From Closterium sp. NIES-65 (Eukaryota; Streptophyta; Zygnematophyceae; Desmidiales; Closteriaceae): 64,000 nt of DNA. The position numbers were made by a program, and so were the translations under genes. Shown here one piece after another: positions 1-12,479 of the stretch. Every line of letters starts with the position of its first letter. The first letter of the stretch is position 1. Below the pieces are notes generated by a model, which was given only the letters and a program-made list of their open reading frames with translations, was not told the origin of the DNA and did not search any database. The DNA is taken from contig CANXME010002420.1 in NCBI GenBank assembly GCA_948144175.1, positions 124,001-188,000 on the forward strand. Reading direction: 5' to 3'.

Positions 1-399
1 CACCAGACACAGCAGGGACAGCACCAGCACCCTCAGCACCTCCGGCAGCACCAGCGCCAACAGCACCTCCAGCGGCAGGACCTCCAGCAGCACCAGCAGC
101 ACCCGCAGCAAGACCTACACCAGGACGCACAGTAATAGTCTCAGAACCAACACCCTCAGTAGCTCCAGCTCCAGGCGGACCCGCAGGCCCAGGAGCTGCG
201 GGACCGGCGGCACCAGCACCCTCAGCGGCTGAAGAAGCGCCAGCTCCAGCAGTACGCCTCCAGCGGCGAGCAAACCACTCACGCAGCTCATGTGGAGAGA
301 GTGGCTCCCGCCGAGACGAAACACCCGGAGAACCTCCAGGCCCAGCACCGCCAGACGCCACAAGGGGAGGTCCAGTGGCCGCAGGCTCCACACCTCCAG

Positions 400-620
400 G
401 CTCAGCAGCTCCAGACGCAGCACCCCCAGGCTCAGTACCCCCAGGCTCAGCACCCACGCGCGCAGCACCCCCAGAGTCAGCACCCCCAGGCTCAGCACCC
501 CCAGGCTCAGAACCCCCAGAGGCAGCACCCCCCGGCTCAGCACCCCTAGGCTCATCACCCCCAGACTCAGCACCCCCAGAGTCAGCACCCCCAGGCTCAG
601 CACCCCCAGCAGTACCTGAG
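400..620 (-). repeat. 15-bp coding repeat of the EPGGA linker, copia-1
   Basis: Read on the minus strand, about fifteen degenerate units of GAGCCTGGGGGTGCT encode Glu-Pro-Gly-Gly-Ala repeats between integrase and reverse transcriptase. On the plus strand they appear as cacccccaggctcag. The same linker occurs in the other three copies with different unit numbers. Confidence 0.8.
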
Positions 621-2598
621 TCACCAGCATCCTCGACCGGCTCGACTGCATCTACGTGGGACACACCTGAAGGGGCAGGACCCTGAGGGGGAAGGGGGTC
701 TACCGGGGGGGGGACCTGGCACAAGGAAGTGCGGTGGCGGGTGGAGGGAAGGAGTGCGGTACGGGAAGAGGCGGTAGAAGGGGACGGACTCGTCGAACGT
801 GACGTCCTGGGAGGACAGAACACGACGAGAGGAGGGGTGGTAGAACTGCCACCCTGGGGCGTCAGGGGGGAAGCCTAGGAAGACACAGGGAGCAGCACGA
901 GGGGACAGCTTGTCCGCAGACAAGTCGCGGACAAACGCCCGAGATCCCCAGACACGGAACGCAGACGCATCGCCGACCTTCCCCGTCCACAGCAGAGCTG
1001 GGGAGGTCTCCGGCCGGGAGACCCTGGGGTGAAGGTTGAGCTGATGCGCCGCGTACCGAACCGCAAACGGCCACAGAAAATGGGGGGCAGCCGCATGCAT
1101 CATGGACGTACGAGCGACGTCCATGGCCATGCCAATGCGGCGCTCAGCAATCCCATTTTGCTGTGGAGAGTCCGGAAGCGTGAAGGTCTGGCGGATGCCT
1201 CGTGCTCGACAGTAGGCTCGCAGAAGGCCAGAGGAGAACTCTCCGCCTCGGTCAGAGTGCAGACGCAGAACAGGAAAGTCCGAGCCGAAGCTCCTCCTGA
1301 GCTGGAGACGAGCTGCGCGGATCCAATCGATCAACACCTCAGTGACATCACCCTTGATGCGCAAGGGGAAGACTGTGGTGTAACGCGAGTAGTCGTCAAC
1401 CACCAGCAGGAAGTAGCGCTCGTGACCCTGTCCACGGACGCGGGCCGGGCCCCACACGTCCATGTGAAGCGTCTGCAGAGGAGCTTCTGTCGGGGGAAAC
1501 TGGGAGGAGTGAGGGGCAGCCCGGAGCCGCCCCTTGACACAGGGGACAAAGGAAGGTCCTGGCCCCGAAGGAAGGGGAGGGAGAGACCGGGGGAGACCAG
1601 AGACAAGAACACGGGAAGCCATGCCCCGAAGACGAGGCAAGGAGGGGTGGCCAAGACGGTGGTGCCACAAGAGAGTCTCGTGAGACAGGAGGCGACACAA
1701 GCCTGGGGCAGACTCAGGACAAGACCTGGACGCAGCAGCAAACACCTGACCCGACGCAGCTACCTGGCCAGACGCAGGGACTGGAGGAGACTCGGTGGTC
1801 AGGGTGTAGAGACTCGACCCGGGCCGACGCGAAAACGTTGCTAGGTGTCGGCCTGAGCGGGCGTCCGAGCAGTGGGTCACCCGCTGACTCGCAGGAGTAA
1901 ACTGGTGAGCCCCCGCATCCTGCAGGTCAGCACCACTCACCAAGTTCGTCGAGAACGAGGGGAGGTACAGACCCGACAGGGTGCCCGAGGGGGCAGCCGG
2001 ACACGGGAGGACAGTGGAGAAGTGAGAGAGGACAGGACCCCCAGAGGGGTCAGCCAGGGAGACTGCAACTGGCCGACCAAGCGGCGTGAGTGTGGTGCGG
2101 TCTCGAAAGAAGGAGCGAGAAGCCCCTGAGTCAAGTGTGAAGGTGAGGGAGGCCGAAGCCGACGCAGTACGTGAGAGCGCAGCCTCACCAGTACCTGAGA
2201 GTGCAGACTCATTGGCACCTAGAGCAGTAGCCTCACAAGCACCTAGCGCAGCAGTACCAATGCCCGGGTCGGGCGGGAAACACCGGTAACAGTCACCCTC
2301 ATCACTAATAGTCACAGCATACATGGCAGCAAGGATAGCATCAAAGTCAAGATCAAAGATCGCTACGCCAGCCCTAGACAGCTCTCCCCAGCGGGGAATC
2401 TCACTAGCCTCGGGGAACTGCTGACGCCAAGCGTCCGTCAGGCGGCCAAAGCAGCGCTGGGTGGAGTGGGCACCCCCACACTGCTCACCCGCGCAGTCGC
2501 CGGAACGAAGAACGTAGGTGCACGGGCCAATACCCCCATCACGCTGACCATGCGTGTACCACTCATGGAGCTGCTGAGGCGGGGGGATGTCTCGAGAA

Positions 2599-2630
<32 letters not shown>

Positions 2631-3665
2631 CTGACCACCACCAGAGCCGCTCCGCTGCGGGGCACTACCCCGACCGGCTCCACCTCCTCCGCCACCGCCG
2701 CCTCCACCTCCGCCACCACCGCCGCCTCCGCTCCCACCGCCGCCGCCGCCACCGCTGCCGCCTCCACTGCCGCCATCACCACCACCACCCCCACCACCAC
2801 TCCCACCGCCACCCCCACTCCCTCCGCCACCGCCACTGCCACCTCCACCGCCCTCGCCAGCTCCACGCGCGCCCTTGCCCCCCTTGCCCTTGCCAGGGCG
2901 GCGTCTCCCGCTAGGGGCAGACGCCGCGCTGACCGACTCAAGACCAAGCAGGTCGGCAGCAGCAGCAGAGGCAACCGAGGGCAGCAGGGGGGAAGGAGAA
3001 CACCCCTCAAAGATGGGGGTGCGCGGGTCACCACGAGAGGCTCCTACAGCGACTATGCTCTTCTCCGCCGCTAGGAGGGCCTTCTCGAGGAGGTCGACAG
3101 TGAGGGTGGTGGGACAGACTGAGAGGAAGTGGTCCCTGACTACGCGAAGGGAGTCAGGGAGGCGAGTGACTATGTAATAGAGAGCGATGTACATGGGAGG
3201 GGGGTTCTTGGCGCAGAACTCAGCAGGAAGTGCGGCGCGGTAGCGAGTGTCAGAAGTGCGGAGGTGCGTGATGAGGTCAGCGACTGTAGGAAAGGCAGCA
3301 AGGTCAGGAAAGAGGTACGGTAGCATGAGGCGGCTCAGTGCAGCAGTGGCAGGGGAAGAGTAGCGCGCAACTACAGCATCGTACAAGGTCTGAGCACTCT
3401 TGTACTGACTAAAGTGCGCACGCTCAGTGGTAGGCAGGTGGCGACGCACAGCAAGACGTGCAGCAGCATCGCGGGTGGCCCACTAAGAGCGAACAGTGGG
3501 GTCAGCATTAGCAGCAGGAGCAGGGGAGGCGCCAGAGGTGAGGTCAAAGAGAGAAAGACCGACCGCCCTATCGCACTGTAAAAACAGCTGCAGGTCGTCG
3601 ACCCAGACCTCAAAGTCAATGGCTCGACCCTCAGCGTCAAAAGCGAGGACACTAGGGGTAGCCAT
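621..3665 (-). pseudogene. Copia-1 Gag-protease-integrase, broken
   Basis: The frame starts at ATG 3665 (MATPSVLAFDAEG) and has an in-frame TAG at 3483-3485 where copia-2 reads Gln (SQWATRD). It then runs open to 621. Domains in order are copia-type Gag, a very long Gly/Ser linker with a Gln run, a zinc-knuckle-like CTYVLRSGDCAGEQCGGAH, the protease motif FTLDSGAS, GAG-pre-integrase LLWHHRLGHPS, and the integrase core (DVWGP, LHSDRGGEFSS, SPQQNGIAERR). Near 704-712 a run of nine G replaces eight in copies 2 and 3. This shifts the frame, so the tail after LVPGPPP is out of register. The protein would be non-functional. Confidence 0.85.
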
Positions 3666-4634
3666 GACGTCAGACTAGCAGTGCAAGCAGTGGGGGAAGG
3701 GCACGCAGTAGCAGTGGGGCTGTGCTCACCAGACAGGGCAGGTCGGGCGGCTCGGCAGTAGTGCGGCTCGGCTGCGGGGCGGCTCGGCGGTACTGCGGCT
3801 CGGCGGCCCGGCGGCTCTGCGGCGGCTGCTGGGCGGCTCGGCTGTACTGCGGCTCGACGGCTCGGCGGCTCGGCGGCTGCTGCTGGGCGGCTCGGCTGGA
3901 CTGCGGCTAGGCGACCCGGCGGCTCGACGGCAGCTACTGGGCGGCTCGGCTGCTCCGGTACCGGGCGGCGTGGCGGGCGGCTGCTCGGGCGGCTCGGCAG
4001 GAGGGGAGACCGGCGGGGCCGCGAAGGTGTGGGCGGCGGGGCCGCGTAGGAGAAGGCGGCGAGGCCGCGTAGGCACGGGCGGCGAGGCCGCAAAGGTGAG
4101 GGCGGCGGGGCCGCGTAGGTGAGGGCGGCAGGGCCGCGAAGGTGAGGGCGGCGAGGCCGCGAAGGTGAGGGTGGCGGGGCCGCGTAGGTGAGGGCGGCGT
4201 GGCCGCGGAGGTGAGGGCGGCGGCGCCGCGTAGGTGAGGGCGGCGGGGCCGCGACGTGAGGGCAGCGGGGCCGCGACGTAAGGGCGGCGGGGCCGCGTAG
4301 GTAAGGGCGGGGGGGGGGGGCGCGTAGGTGAGGCGGCGGGGCCTCGACGTGAGGGCGGCGGGGCCGCGATGTAAGGGCGGCGGGGCCGCGACGTAAGGGC
4401 GGGGGGGGGGGGGGCGCGTAGGTGAGGCGGCGGGGCCGCGACGTGAGGGCGGCGGGGCCGCGACGTAAGGGCGGCGGGGCCGCGTAGGTAAGGGCGGCGG
4501 GGCCGCGTAGGTAAGGGCGGCGGGGCCACGTAGGGGCGACACGGAGGGTCGCTAAAAGAAAGGAACGCGCGCCTCGGGGCGCGCTTCGGTGGGCCCTAGG
4601 AACAATCCCTAGGAGGGGACCTGCTCTAATTCCA
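3666..4634 (-). repeat. Copia-1 leader with GC-rich tandem repeats
   Basis: This untranslated stretch between the LTR and gag consists largely of a degenerate 20-30 bp repeat with core GGCGGCGGGGCCGCG (best between about 4020 and 4530), preceded by ggcggctcgg repeats. The long Pro/Arg open frames here are by-products of the repeat. The part next to the LTR (4590-4634) keeps the conserved leader hairpin and the TAGGGCCCACC block. Confidence 0.75.
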
Positions 4635-4765
4635 TGTGAAGAAGTGAACGCAAATGAATGAACTATGAATGAAGTGGGTACCAGTACTAACCCTAAATGG
4701 GTTGTACTCCCTATGGGATACCCCACTATAGCCTACACAAAAGCATAAGCTATAATGTTCTAACA
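4635..4765 (-). repeat. Copia-1 5' LTR
   Basis: This 131-bp sequence begins tgtgaagaag and ends ttctaaca on the plus strand, that is TGTTAGAA...CTTCACA in element orientation. It aligns along its length with the 128-bp copia-3 LTRs, sharing blocks such as ctaaccctaa and ccccactatagcctacaca. Confidence 0.85.
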
Positions 4766-5217
4766 TGTTTTGCATGTTCAAGTTCGACAATTCCCAAACG
4801 CGTGCAGGTTCGCCCGGAACCCTCTCCAAAGAAAAGTCGGATTTGTTTTCAGAACTGCAGCGCGCCCTAACGTCCTGGCCTGTCTGGAAGTGGGGGCCCT
4901 TCCTTCCCAACCTAAGTGCGGCAAATGTGGTCCATAGGAAATCTTTGTAGGTGAATCATGTTTGCTCTCTCGACGTGCCATGGAGGTAAGCTGTCATCTC
5001 ACCATTCAAATCCACAATCGTTCCAGGCTTGCACGTGCGCCTCACGTGACGTCCCTCCCACTGGATATTTGCTGTGAGCAGTGTTGAGTGATCCTCATGG
5101 GGGGGAAGAAAAATGGCTTCAGCAAAAGTTTCCCTCTTTCGTGAGAAGGAACGCGATCCTTAGCCCACGCCGGACGGATCAACGCACTGCTTTTGAATTT
5201 CACTATCTGCCACGTAG
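4766..5217. other. Host DNA between copia-1 and copia-2
   Basis: This is non-element DNA with no gene I recognise. Its right end (5213-5217, cgtag) is the target site of copia-2 and continues at 13061. Across that join a minus-strand frame beginning at 13272 reads through the target site into 5210-5160 and stops there. It is short and unrecognised, so I do not call it a gene. Confidence 0.5.
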
Positions 5218-5340
5218 TGACAAAACTGAAACGAGAATGAATGCACTAAGGAATGGAATGTGGTACAAATGTGCAACCCTAGAAATGTGTACCCCATATA
5301 GGCTACCCCACTACAGCCTACAGAACATTATGATTTGACA
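5218..5340 (-). repeat. Copia-2 3' LTR
   Basis: This 123-bp LTR ends ...atgatttgaca at 5340 on the plus strand. Inside it lies the tract cacccccataggcaaagtgg, which holds the polypurine tract and a short hairpin. It matches the LTR at 12933-13055 with three mismatches. Confidence 0.93.
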
Positions 5341-5548
5341 CACCCCCATAGGCAAAGTGGGGGAGAACAAGGGGTCACAAGACCAGTCAAGCAGAACAAA
5401 GCAAAGCTCAAGGTGGATCACAAAGTCACCACACATTCCGAGCACAAGTTCAAGGCCAGAAGGCCAGTTCACATGCAGGAGCACATATATATATAAAAGA
5501 CTAAACAAGCAAGAGCAGGAGTATATATATGTGACAGTACAAGCAAGG

Positions 5549-8500
5549 TCAAGAAGTGAGCAAGTGAGGCAAGGCAGGCACAAGACCAAGCTGAGTACAG
5601 AAGCGCTGATGATCACAAGGCGCAAGTGCCTAAGTGAAGACATCAGCAGTGTTGGCCTCAGAGGCCACGTAAGCAAGTCGCAACTGACCACGCTGCTGCA
5701 GCTCACGAGCAAGAAAGTAGCGGAGAGCAATGTGCTTCGTTCTGTGCTCCAGGCGCTGCTCCCGACACAAGGCCAGCATGGCCTTGTTGTCTACGTACAG
5801 CACTGGAGGAGAACGAGGCGGCTCTCCGAGGTCAATCAGCAGGTAGGTGAGCCAGCGAAGCTCCTGAGCAGCCATGGCTCCTGCGTAGATCTCAGCCTCA
5901 CAACTGGAGCCGAGAACGGAAGACGAGCGAGTAGCCCGCCACGAAACAGAGCCGTAACCAAGGCTGAAGGTGTAACCCTGTGACGACCGCTGTGTAGCCT
6001 GGTCGTCAGCCCAAGAAGCGTCTGCGTGCCCAGTGAGGACCACTGGACTCTACCCTCCAACCACTAGCCCCATGCCTGACGTACTGCACAAGTAGCGCAA
6101 CACCCTCTTCGCTGCAGCCATGTGCTCCGGTCTGTGTCTCCCAGGAGCAACATAGCGTGCAAGAATGCTAAGAGGGTATGCAAGGTCAGGTCGTGTGCAG
6201 GTCATCAGGTACATGAGGCAGCCAACAAGCTCTGGGTACGGGCCACTCGACTCTACGGACTCATCCGAAGGCAGAGCTGAGAGCGAGTGGCGAGTAGGCA
6301 GAGGAGTGGCCTGATGCGAGGAGTACGTGAAGCCGAAGCGCTGAAGGACCTGCTGCACCATGTGTGACTGAGTCAGGGTAATGGTGCGGCGTGCTCTGTC
6401 CCGGGGAATCTGCAAGCCAAGGTAGCTGCGCAGTTCACCCAGGTCTGTGCACGTGTGTCTCTTCTGCAGCTCGGACTTCATGTGGGCAAGTCCAGCAGTG
6501 TCAGCTGTGGCAAAGACCAAGTCGTCGACGTACACGAGGATGTAGAACGGCGGCAAAGAGGTGTCGGTGCGCAGAAACAACGACGGGTCGGCAGTAGAGG
6601 GAGCAAACCCAAGAGCCGCAAGCGTAGTCCTCAGTGTGTCGTGCCACTCACGCGGTGCCTGACGGAGACCGTAGACTGGCCGCCGGAGGCTCCACTGGGT
6701 GCAAGGAGGAAAAGTCCCAGTGAAGCCAGGTGGGCGGCGCAGCCAGATCTCCTCGTGCAGGCTACCCTGCAAGAAAGCAGTGCTGAAGTCAAGAGAGTGA
6801 AGCTCGTAGTCGCGCTGAGCGGCTATGTGCAACAGCACCCGAAGAGTGGTCATCTTCGGGGTGGGAGAGAAGGTCTGAAAGTAGTCAACTCCCTGCCGCT
6901 GACTAAAGCCACGAGCCACGTACCGCGTCTTGAAGACAGATGGAGAACCTGGCGGCCGCTTCACCCTGAAGATCCACATGCCACTGACGATGTTCGCCCC
7001 AGGTGGGGGAACCGCATCAACGTAGGTGCCTGTGGACTTCCAGGAAGCCATCTGTGCATCCATAGCTGCCTGCCACTGAGAGGAGTAGGGACCCTCTATC
7101 GCCTCCGCGTAAGAGCGCGGAGTCGGGATGTCAAGTGCATCCGGGTCTCCCTCAGGGGTAAGCAGTACGGACACGTGATGAGGTGAAGCAGTAGCCAGAC
7201 ACTGGAACTCCTCCTGCCTGTCCTCAAGGACGTCCGTGCCAAGGGCACACTCACCCCCGACGGACGGTGGACAGACAGACTCAGACTCAGCGACAAGACT
7301 AGCAGCGTAGTCTAGACGACAGCGAGCAGCAAAGTCGACGAGCTCAGCAACTAGGGCAGACGCAGCAGTGGACTCAAAAGAAGGGTCAGTGACGACAGTA
7401 GCAAGGAGACGCATGACAGTAGGACTGGCAGCACGAAGAGAGTCCGGCTCCGGGTCGGCAAGAGCAGGAAGAGAAGACTCAGGAGGAGAAAGCAAAGGGG
7501 CACGCAGAGGAGCAGTGGACGGACGCAGAGACATCCAAGGCGTGCCAGGGACATGAGGAGGACGCTGACGCGAACCGCGACCACTAGTGCGAGCAGCACG
7601 GACAGGCGACGCAGGGCGAGACGCAGGCTCACGACGCTCAGCAAGACCTCTAGTAGGACCAGTGTAGGGAGACGGAGCAGGCAGTGGGGAGGCCGGCAGT
7701 AACTGTAGCTGTGACGGGTCAGGCAGTGGACACTCTAAGGGAGGAGGAGGACTAGTAGAAGGTGGGAGACCAAGAACCTGCTGAAGGAACGGAACGAAGT
7801 ACGGCCAAGGCCGCGCGGCGACTCCAAATACAGTACGGACAGCACCAGCACCCCCAGCGGCAGCACCAGCGCCAACATCACCTCCAGCTGCAGTACCTCC
7901 AGCAGCACCAGCAGCACCCGCAGGAGGACCGCCGCCAGGACTGACAGCAGTAGCCTCAGCGCCAACACCCTTAGCAGCTCCAGCTCCAGCCGTACCCGCA
8001 GGCCCAGCAGCTCCAGCACTCCCAGTACGAGCACCTCCGGGATCGGCGGCACCAGCACCCTCAGCAGCCGAAGAAGCTCCAGCTCCAGCAGAACGCCTCC
8101 AGCGCCGGGCAAACCACTCGCGCAGCTCCTGTGAAGAGAGTGGCTCCCGCCGAGACGAAGCACCCTGGAGGACCTCCAGGCCCAGCACCGCCAGACGCCA
8201 CACGAGCAGGCCCAGCGGCCGCCGGCTCCGCACCCCCAGGCTCAGCAGCTCCAGACGTGGCACCCCCAGGCTCAGCACCCCCAGGCTCAGCACCCCCAGG
8301 CGTAGCACCCCCAGGCTCAGCAGCTCCAGACGCAGCACCCCCTGGCTCAGCACTCCCAGGCTCAGCACCCCCACGCTCAGTAACCCTAGGCCCAGCACCC
8401 CCAGTCGCAGTACCCCCAGGCTCAGCACCCCCAGTCGCATCACCCCCAGACTCAGCACCCCCAGGCTCAGCACCCACGCGCGCAACACCCCCAAAGTCAG

Positions 8501-11500
8501 CACCCCCAGGCTCAGCACCCGCAGCAGTACCAGAGTCAACAGCAACCTCGACCGGCTCGATCGCGTCTACCTGGGACACACCTGAAGGGGCAGGACCCTA
8601 AGGGGGAAGGGGGTCTACCGGGGGGGGACCTGGCACGAGGAAGTGCAGTGGCGGGGGGAGGGAAGGAGTGCGGTAGGGGAAGAGGCGGTAGAAGGGGACC
8701 AACTCGTCGAACGTGACGTCCTGGGAGGACAAAACACGACGAGAGGAGGGGTGGTAGAACTGCCACCCTGGTGCGTCAGGGGGGAAGCCAAGGAAGACAC
8801 AGGGAGCAGCACGAGGGGACAGCTTGTCCGCAGACAAGTCGCGGACAAACGCCCGAGATCCCCAGACACGGAACGCAGACGCATCGCCAACCTTCCCCGT
8901 CCACAGCAGAGCTGGGGAGGTCTCCGGCCGGGAGACCCTGGGCTGAAGGTTGATCTGATGCGCCGCGTACCGAACCGCAAACGGCCACAGAAAATGGGGG
9001 GCAGCCGCATGCATCATGGACGTACGAGCGACGTCCATGACCATGCCAATGCGGCGCTCAGCAATCCCATTTTGCTGTGGAGAGTCCGGAAGCGTGAAGG
9101 TCTGGCGGATGCCTCGCGCACGACAGAAGGCTCGCAGAAGGCCAGAGGAGAACTCTCCGCCTCGGTCAGAGTACAGACGCAGAACAGGAAAGTCCGAGCC
9201 GAAGCTCCTCCTGAGCTGGAGACGAGCTGCGCGGATCCAGTCGATCAACACCTCAGTGACATCACCCTTGCTGCGCAAGGGGAAGACTGTGGTGTAACGC
9301 GAGTAGTCGTCAACCACCAGCAGGAAGTAGCGCTCGTGACCCTGTCCACGGACGCGGGCCGGGCCGCACACGTCCATGTGAAGCGTCTGCAGCGGGGCCT
9401 CTGTCGGGGGAAACTGAGAGGAGTGAGGGGCAGCCCGCAGCCGCTCCTCGACACAGGGGACGCAGGTAGGGCCAGGCCCCGGAGGAAGGGGAGGGAGGGA
9501 CCGGGGAAGACCAGAGACAAGGACACGGGAGGCCATGCCTCGGAGACGAGGCAGGGAGGGGTGACCAAGGCGGTGGTGCCAGAGGAGAGTCTCGTGAGAC
9601 AGGAGGCGACACGAGCAGGGGGCAGACTCAGGACCAGACCTGGACGCTGCAGCAAACACCTGACCCGACGCAGCTACATGACCAGACGCAGGGACAGGAG
9701 GAGACTCAGTGGTCAGGGTGTACAGGCTCGACCCCGGCCGACGCGTAAACGTGGCCAGGTGTTGGCCTGTGCGAGCGTCCAAGCAGTGGGTCACCCGCTG
9801 ACTCGCAGGAGTAAACTGGTGAACCCCCGCATCCTGTAGGTCAGCACCACTCACCAGGTTCGTAGAGAACGAGGGGAGGTAAAGACCAGACAAGGTGCCA
9901 GAGGGGGCCGCTAGACATGGGAGGACAGTGGAGAAGTGAGAAAGGACAGGACCCCCAGAGGGGTCTGCCTAGGGAGACTGCAACCGGCCGACCAAGCGGC
10001 GTGAGTGTGGTGCGGTCTCGAAAGAAGGAGCGAGAAGCCCCTGAGTCAAGTGTGCAGGTGAGGGAGGTCGAAGCCGACGCGGTACCTGAGAGCGCAGACT
10101 CACCAGCACCTGAGGACGCAGACGCACTGGCACCTAGAGCAGCAGCCTCACTGGCACCTAGAGCAGCAGCCTCACCAGTAACTAGAGCAGCAGTCTCAAT
10201 GCCCGGGCCGGGCGGGAAACACCGGTAACAGTCACCCTCATCACTAATAGTCACAGCATACATGGCAGCAAGAATAGCATCAAAGTCAAGATCAAAGATA
10301 GCTACACCCGCCCTAGACAGCTCACCCCAGCGGGGGATCTCAGTGGCCTCCGGGAACTAGGTGACGCCAAGCGTCCGTCAGGCGGCCAAAGCAGCGTTGG
10401 GTGGGGTGTGCACCCCCACACTGCTCACCCGCGCGGTCGCTGGTGCGTAGGACGTAGGTGCACGGACCGGTACCCCCACCACGCTGACGTGCAGCATACA
10501 ACTCACGGAGCTGCTGAGAGGGGGGGATGTCCCGAGAACGCTGCTGCTGCTGCTGCTGGCGCTGACCACCACCGGAGCCGCCCCGCTGCGTAGCGCCACA
10601 CCGACCAGCTCCACCTCCTCCACCTCCGCCACCACCGCCGCCTCCGCTCCCACCGCTACCGCCTCCGCCGCCTCCGCCTCCACTGCCGCCACCGACACCT
10701 CCACCCCCGCCACCACTCCCACCGCCACCCCCACTCCCTCCGCCGCCTCCACCACCCCTGCTAGCTCCTCCAGCGCCCCTGCCCCCCTTGCCCTTGCCAG
10801 AGCGGCGTCTCCCGCTGGGGGTAGACGCCGCACTGACCGACTCAAGACCAACGAGGTCGGTCGCAGCAGCAGAGGCGACAAAGGGCAAAAGGGGGGAGGG
10901 GGAACACCCCTCAAAGATGGGGGTGCGAGGGTCACCACGAGAGGCTCCTACAGCGACTATGCTCTTCTCCGCTCCTAAGAGGGCCTTCTCGAGGAGGTCA
11001 ACAGTGAGAGTGGTGGGACAGACTGAGAGGAAGTGGTCTCTGACTACACGAAGGGAGTCAGGGAGGCGGGTGACTATGTAGTAGAGAGTGATGTACATGG
11101 GGGGGGGGGGTTCCTGGCGCAGAACTCAGCAGGAAGCGCAGCGCAGTAGCGAGTGTCACTAGTGCGGAGGTGCGTAATGAGGTCAGCAACTGTGGGAAAG
11201 GCAGCAAGGTCAGGGAAGAGGTACGGTAGCATGAGGCGGCTCAGTGCAGCAGCGGCAGGGGAAGAGTAGCGCGCAACTACAGCATCGTACAAGGTCTGAG
11301 CACTCTTGTACTGACTAAAGTGCGCGCGCTCAGTGGTAGGCAGGTGGCGACGCGCAGCAAGACGTGCAGCAGCATCGCGAGTGGCCCACTGTGAGCGAAC
11401 AGTGGCGTCGCCATCGGCAGCAGGGGCAGGGGAAGCACCAGATGTGAGGTCAAAGAGGGAGAGACCGTCTGCCCTATCGCACTGTAGGAAAAGCTGCAGG

Positions 11501-11571
11501 TCATCTACCCAGACGTCAAAGTCAATGGCCCGACCCTCAGCGTCAAAAGTGAGAACACTGGGGGTAGCCAT
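5549..11571 (-). pseudogene. Copia-2 Gag-Pol polyprotein, multiply broken
   Basis: It runs from ATG 11571 (MATPSVLTFDAEG) to the family's natural stop at 5549-5551. Gag, zinc knuckle, protease (LDSGAS), GAG-pre-integrase, integrase (SPQQNGIAERR), EPGGA linker, reverse transcriptase (YVDDLVF, about 6510-6540) and RNase H (ADASWADD, SSCEAEIYA) are all recognisable. Damage seen against the other copies: a C-run of 12 near 11100 (frameshift), one-base insertions near 10358, 9969 and 8165, and in-frame TAGs at 8598, 6050 (both CAG in relatives) and 5630 (AAG in relatives). The reverse transcriptase piece, 6050-8165, is the longest intact part. Confidence 0.9.
8200..8535 (-). repeat. EPGGA-coding 15-bp repeats, copia-2
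   Basis: About twenty degenerate units (cacccccaggctcag on the plus strand) encode EPGGA/ESGGA-type pentapeptides between integrase and reverse transcriptase. The array is longer than in copia-3. Confidence 0.8.
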
Positions 11572-12272
11572 GACAGCAGTAGACTAGCAGCGCTAACTGT
11601 AGAGCAGGGGCAGTGTAGTGACAGAGGCGCTGCACTCACCAGACAGGGCGGTTCGGGCAGCTCGGGCGGCTCGGCAGCAACTGCGGCTGGGCGGCACCCG
11701 CGGCTCGGCTCCTCAGCTGCTCAGGCGGCTCGGGCGGCTCGGGCGGCTCGGGCGGCTCGGGTGGCTCGGGCGGCTCGGGCGGCTCGGGTGGAACGGGCGG
11801 CTCGGGCTGCTTAGCGGCGCGGGCAGCTCGGCTGCTTAGGCGGTTCGGGCGGTAGGGGACGAGGCCGGGACCGCAGGTAGTGCGCCGGGGCCGCAGGTAG
11901 GGCGGCGGGGCCGTTGGTAGGGCGGCGGGGCCGCAGGTGGGGCGGCGGGGCCGCAGGTAGGGCGGCGGGGCCGTAGGTAGGGCGGCTGGGCCGCAGGTAG
12001 GGCGGCTGGGCCGCAGGTAGGGCGGCTGGACCGCAGGTAGGGCGGCGGGGCCGCAGGTAGGGCGGCTGGGCCGCAGGTAGGGCGGCGGGGCGGGGCCGTA
12101 GGTAGGGCGACGGGGCCGGGTCGAAGGTAGGGCGACGGGGCCGGTACGCAGGTAGGGCGACGGGGCCGGGGCCGGGGCGCAGGTAGGGCGACGGGGCTAG
12201 GGCCGGGGCCGCAGGTATGGCGACGGGGCCAGGGTCGCAAGGGGGGCGACGGGGCCGGGGTCGCAGGTAGGG

Positions 12273-12410
12273 TGTCAGAATCCCAACCACTAGACCATTG
12301 GGATAAAAGGGCTTGTTAAGTAGCGGGTCAGTGCGCCCATAACCCCCCAGGCCAACATGCCTGTAACCCTTCCCTAGGATCAATCGGGGATCACCAGTGG
12401 ACCTCTGACA
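12273..12410 (-). repeat. TRIM LTR copy (3' in element orientation)
   Basis: This 138-bp repeat runs tgtcagaatcc...cctctgaca on the plus strand. It differs from 12480-12617 at one base (ccctagg against ccttagg). Confidence 0.88.
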
Positions 12411-12479
12411 CCCCCCCGCACTGGGATGCCCGAAGTGCATACACTGGGATTCGAACCCGAGACCTTCGCTCTGATACCA

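Larger units (their letters stand above)
1..4765 (-). mobile_element. Copia-1: Ty1/copia LTR retrotransposon, left part outside window
   Basis: This is a minus-strand copia element whose 5' LTR (4635-4765), leader, Gag, protease and integrase are visible. The reverse transcriptase, RNase H and 3' LTR lie left of the window. It belongs with copia-2 and copia-3: same Gag start (MATPSVL), same integrase and the same EPGGA linker. Its primer-binding site, TGGAATTAGAGC, is degraded compared with TGGTATCGAGC in its relatives, and the frame is broken, so it looks like the most decayed copy. The flank after the LTR is tgttt; its partner TSD would lie outside the window. Confidence 0.9.

Noticed and set aside
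1029..1844. Plus-strand frames antisense to copia integrase (also 8643-9839, 49236-49682)
   Set aside because: They overlap conserved integrase and protease codons on the other strand and recur only because the copies are homologous.
3371..4726. 451-codon Pro/Arg-rich frame in the copia-1 leader
   Set aside because: It follows the GGCGGCGGGGCCGC tandem array, and similar frames appear in the leaders of the other copies in different phases.
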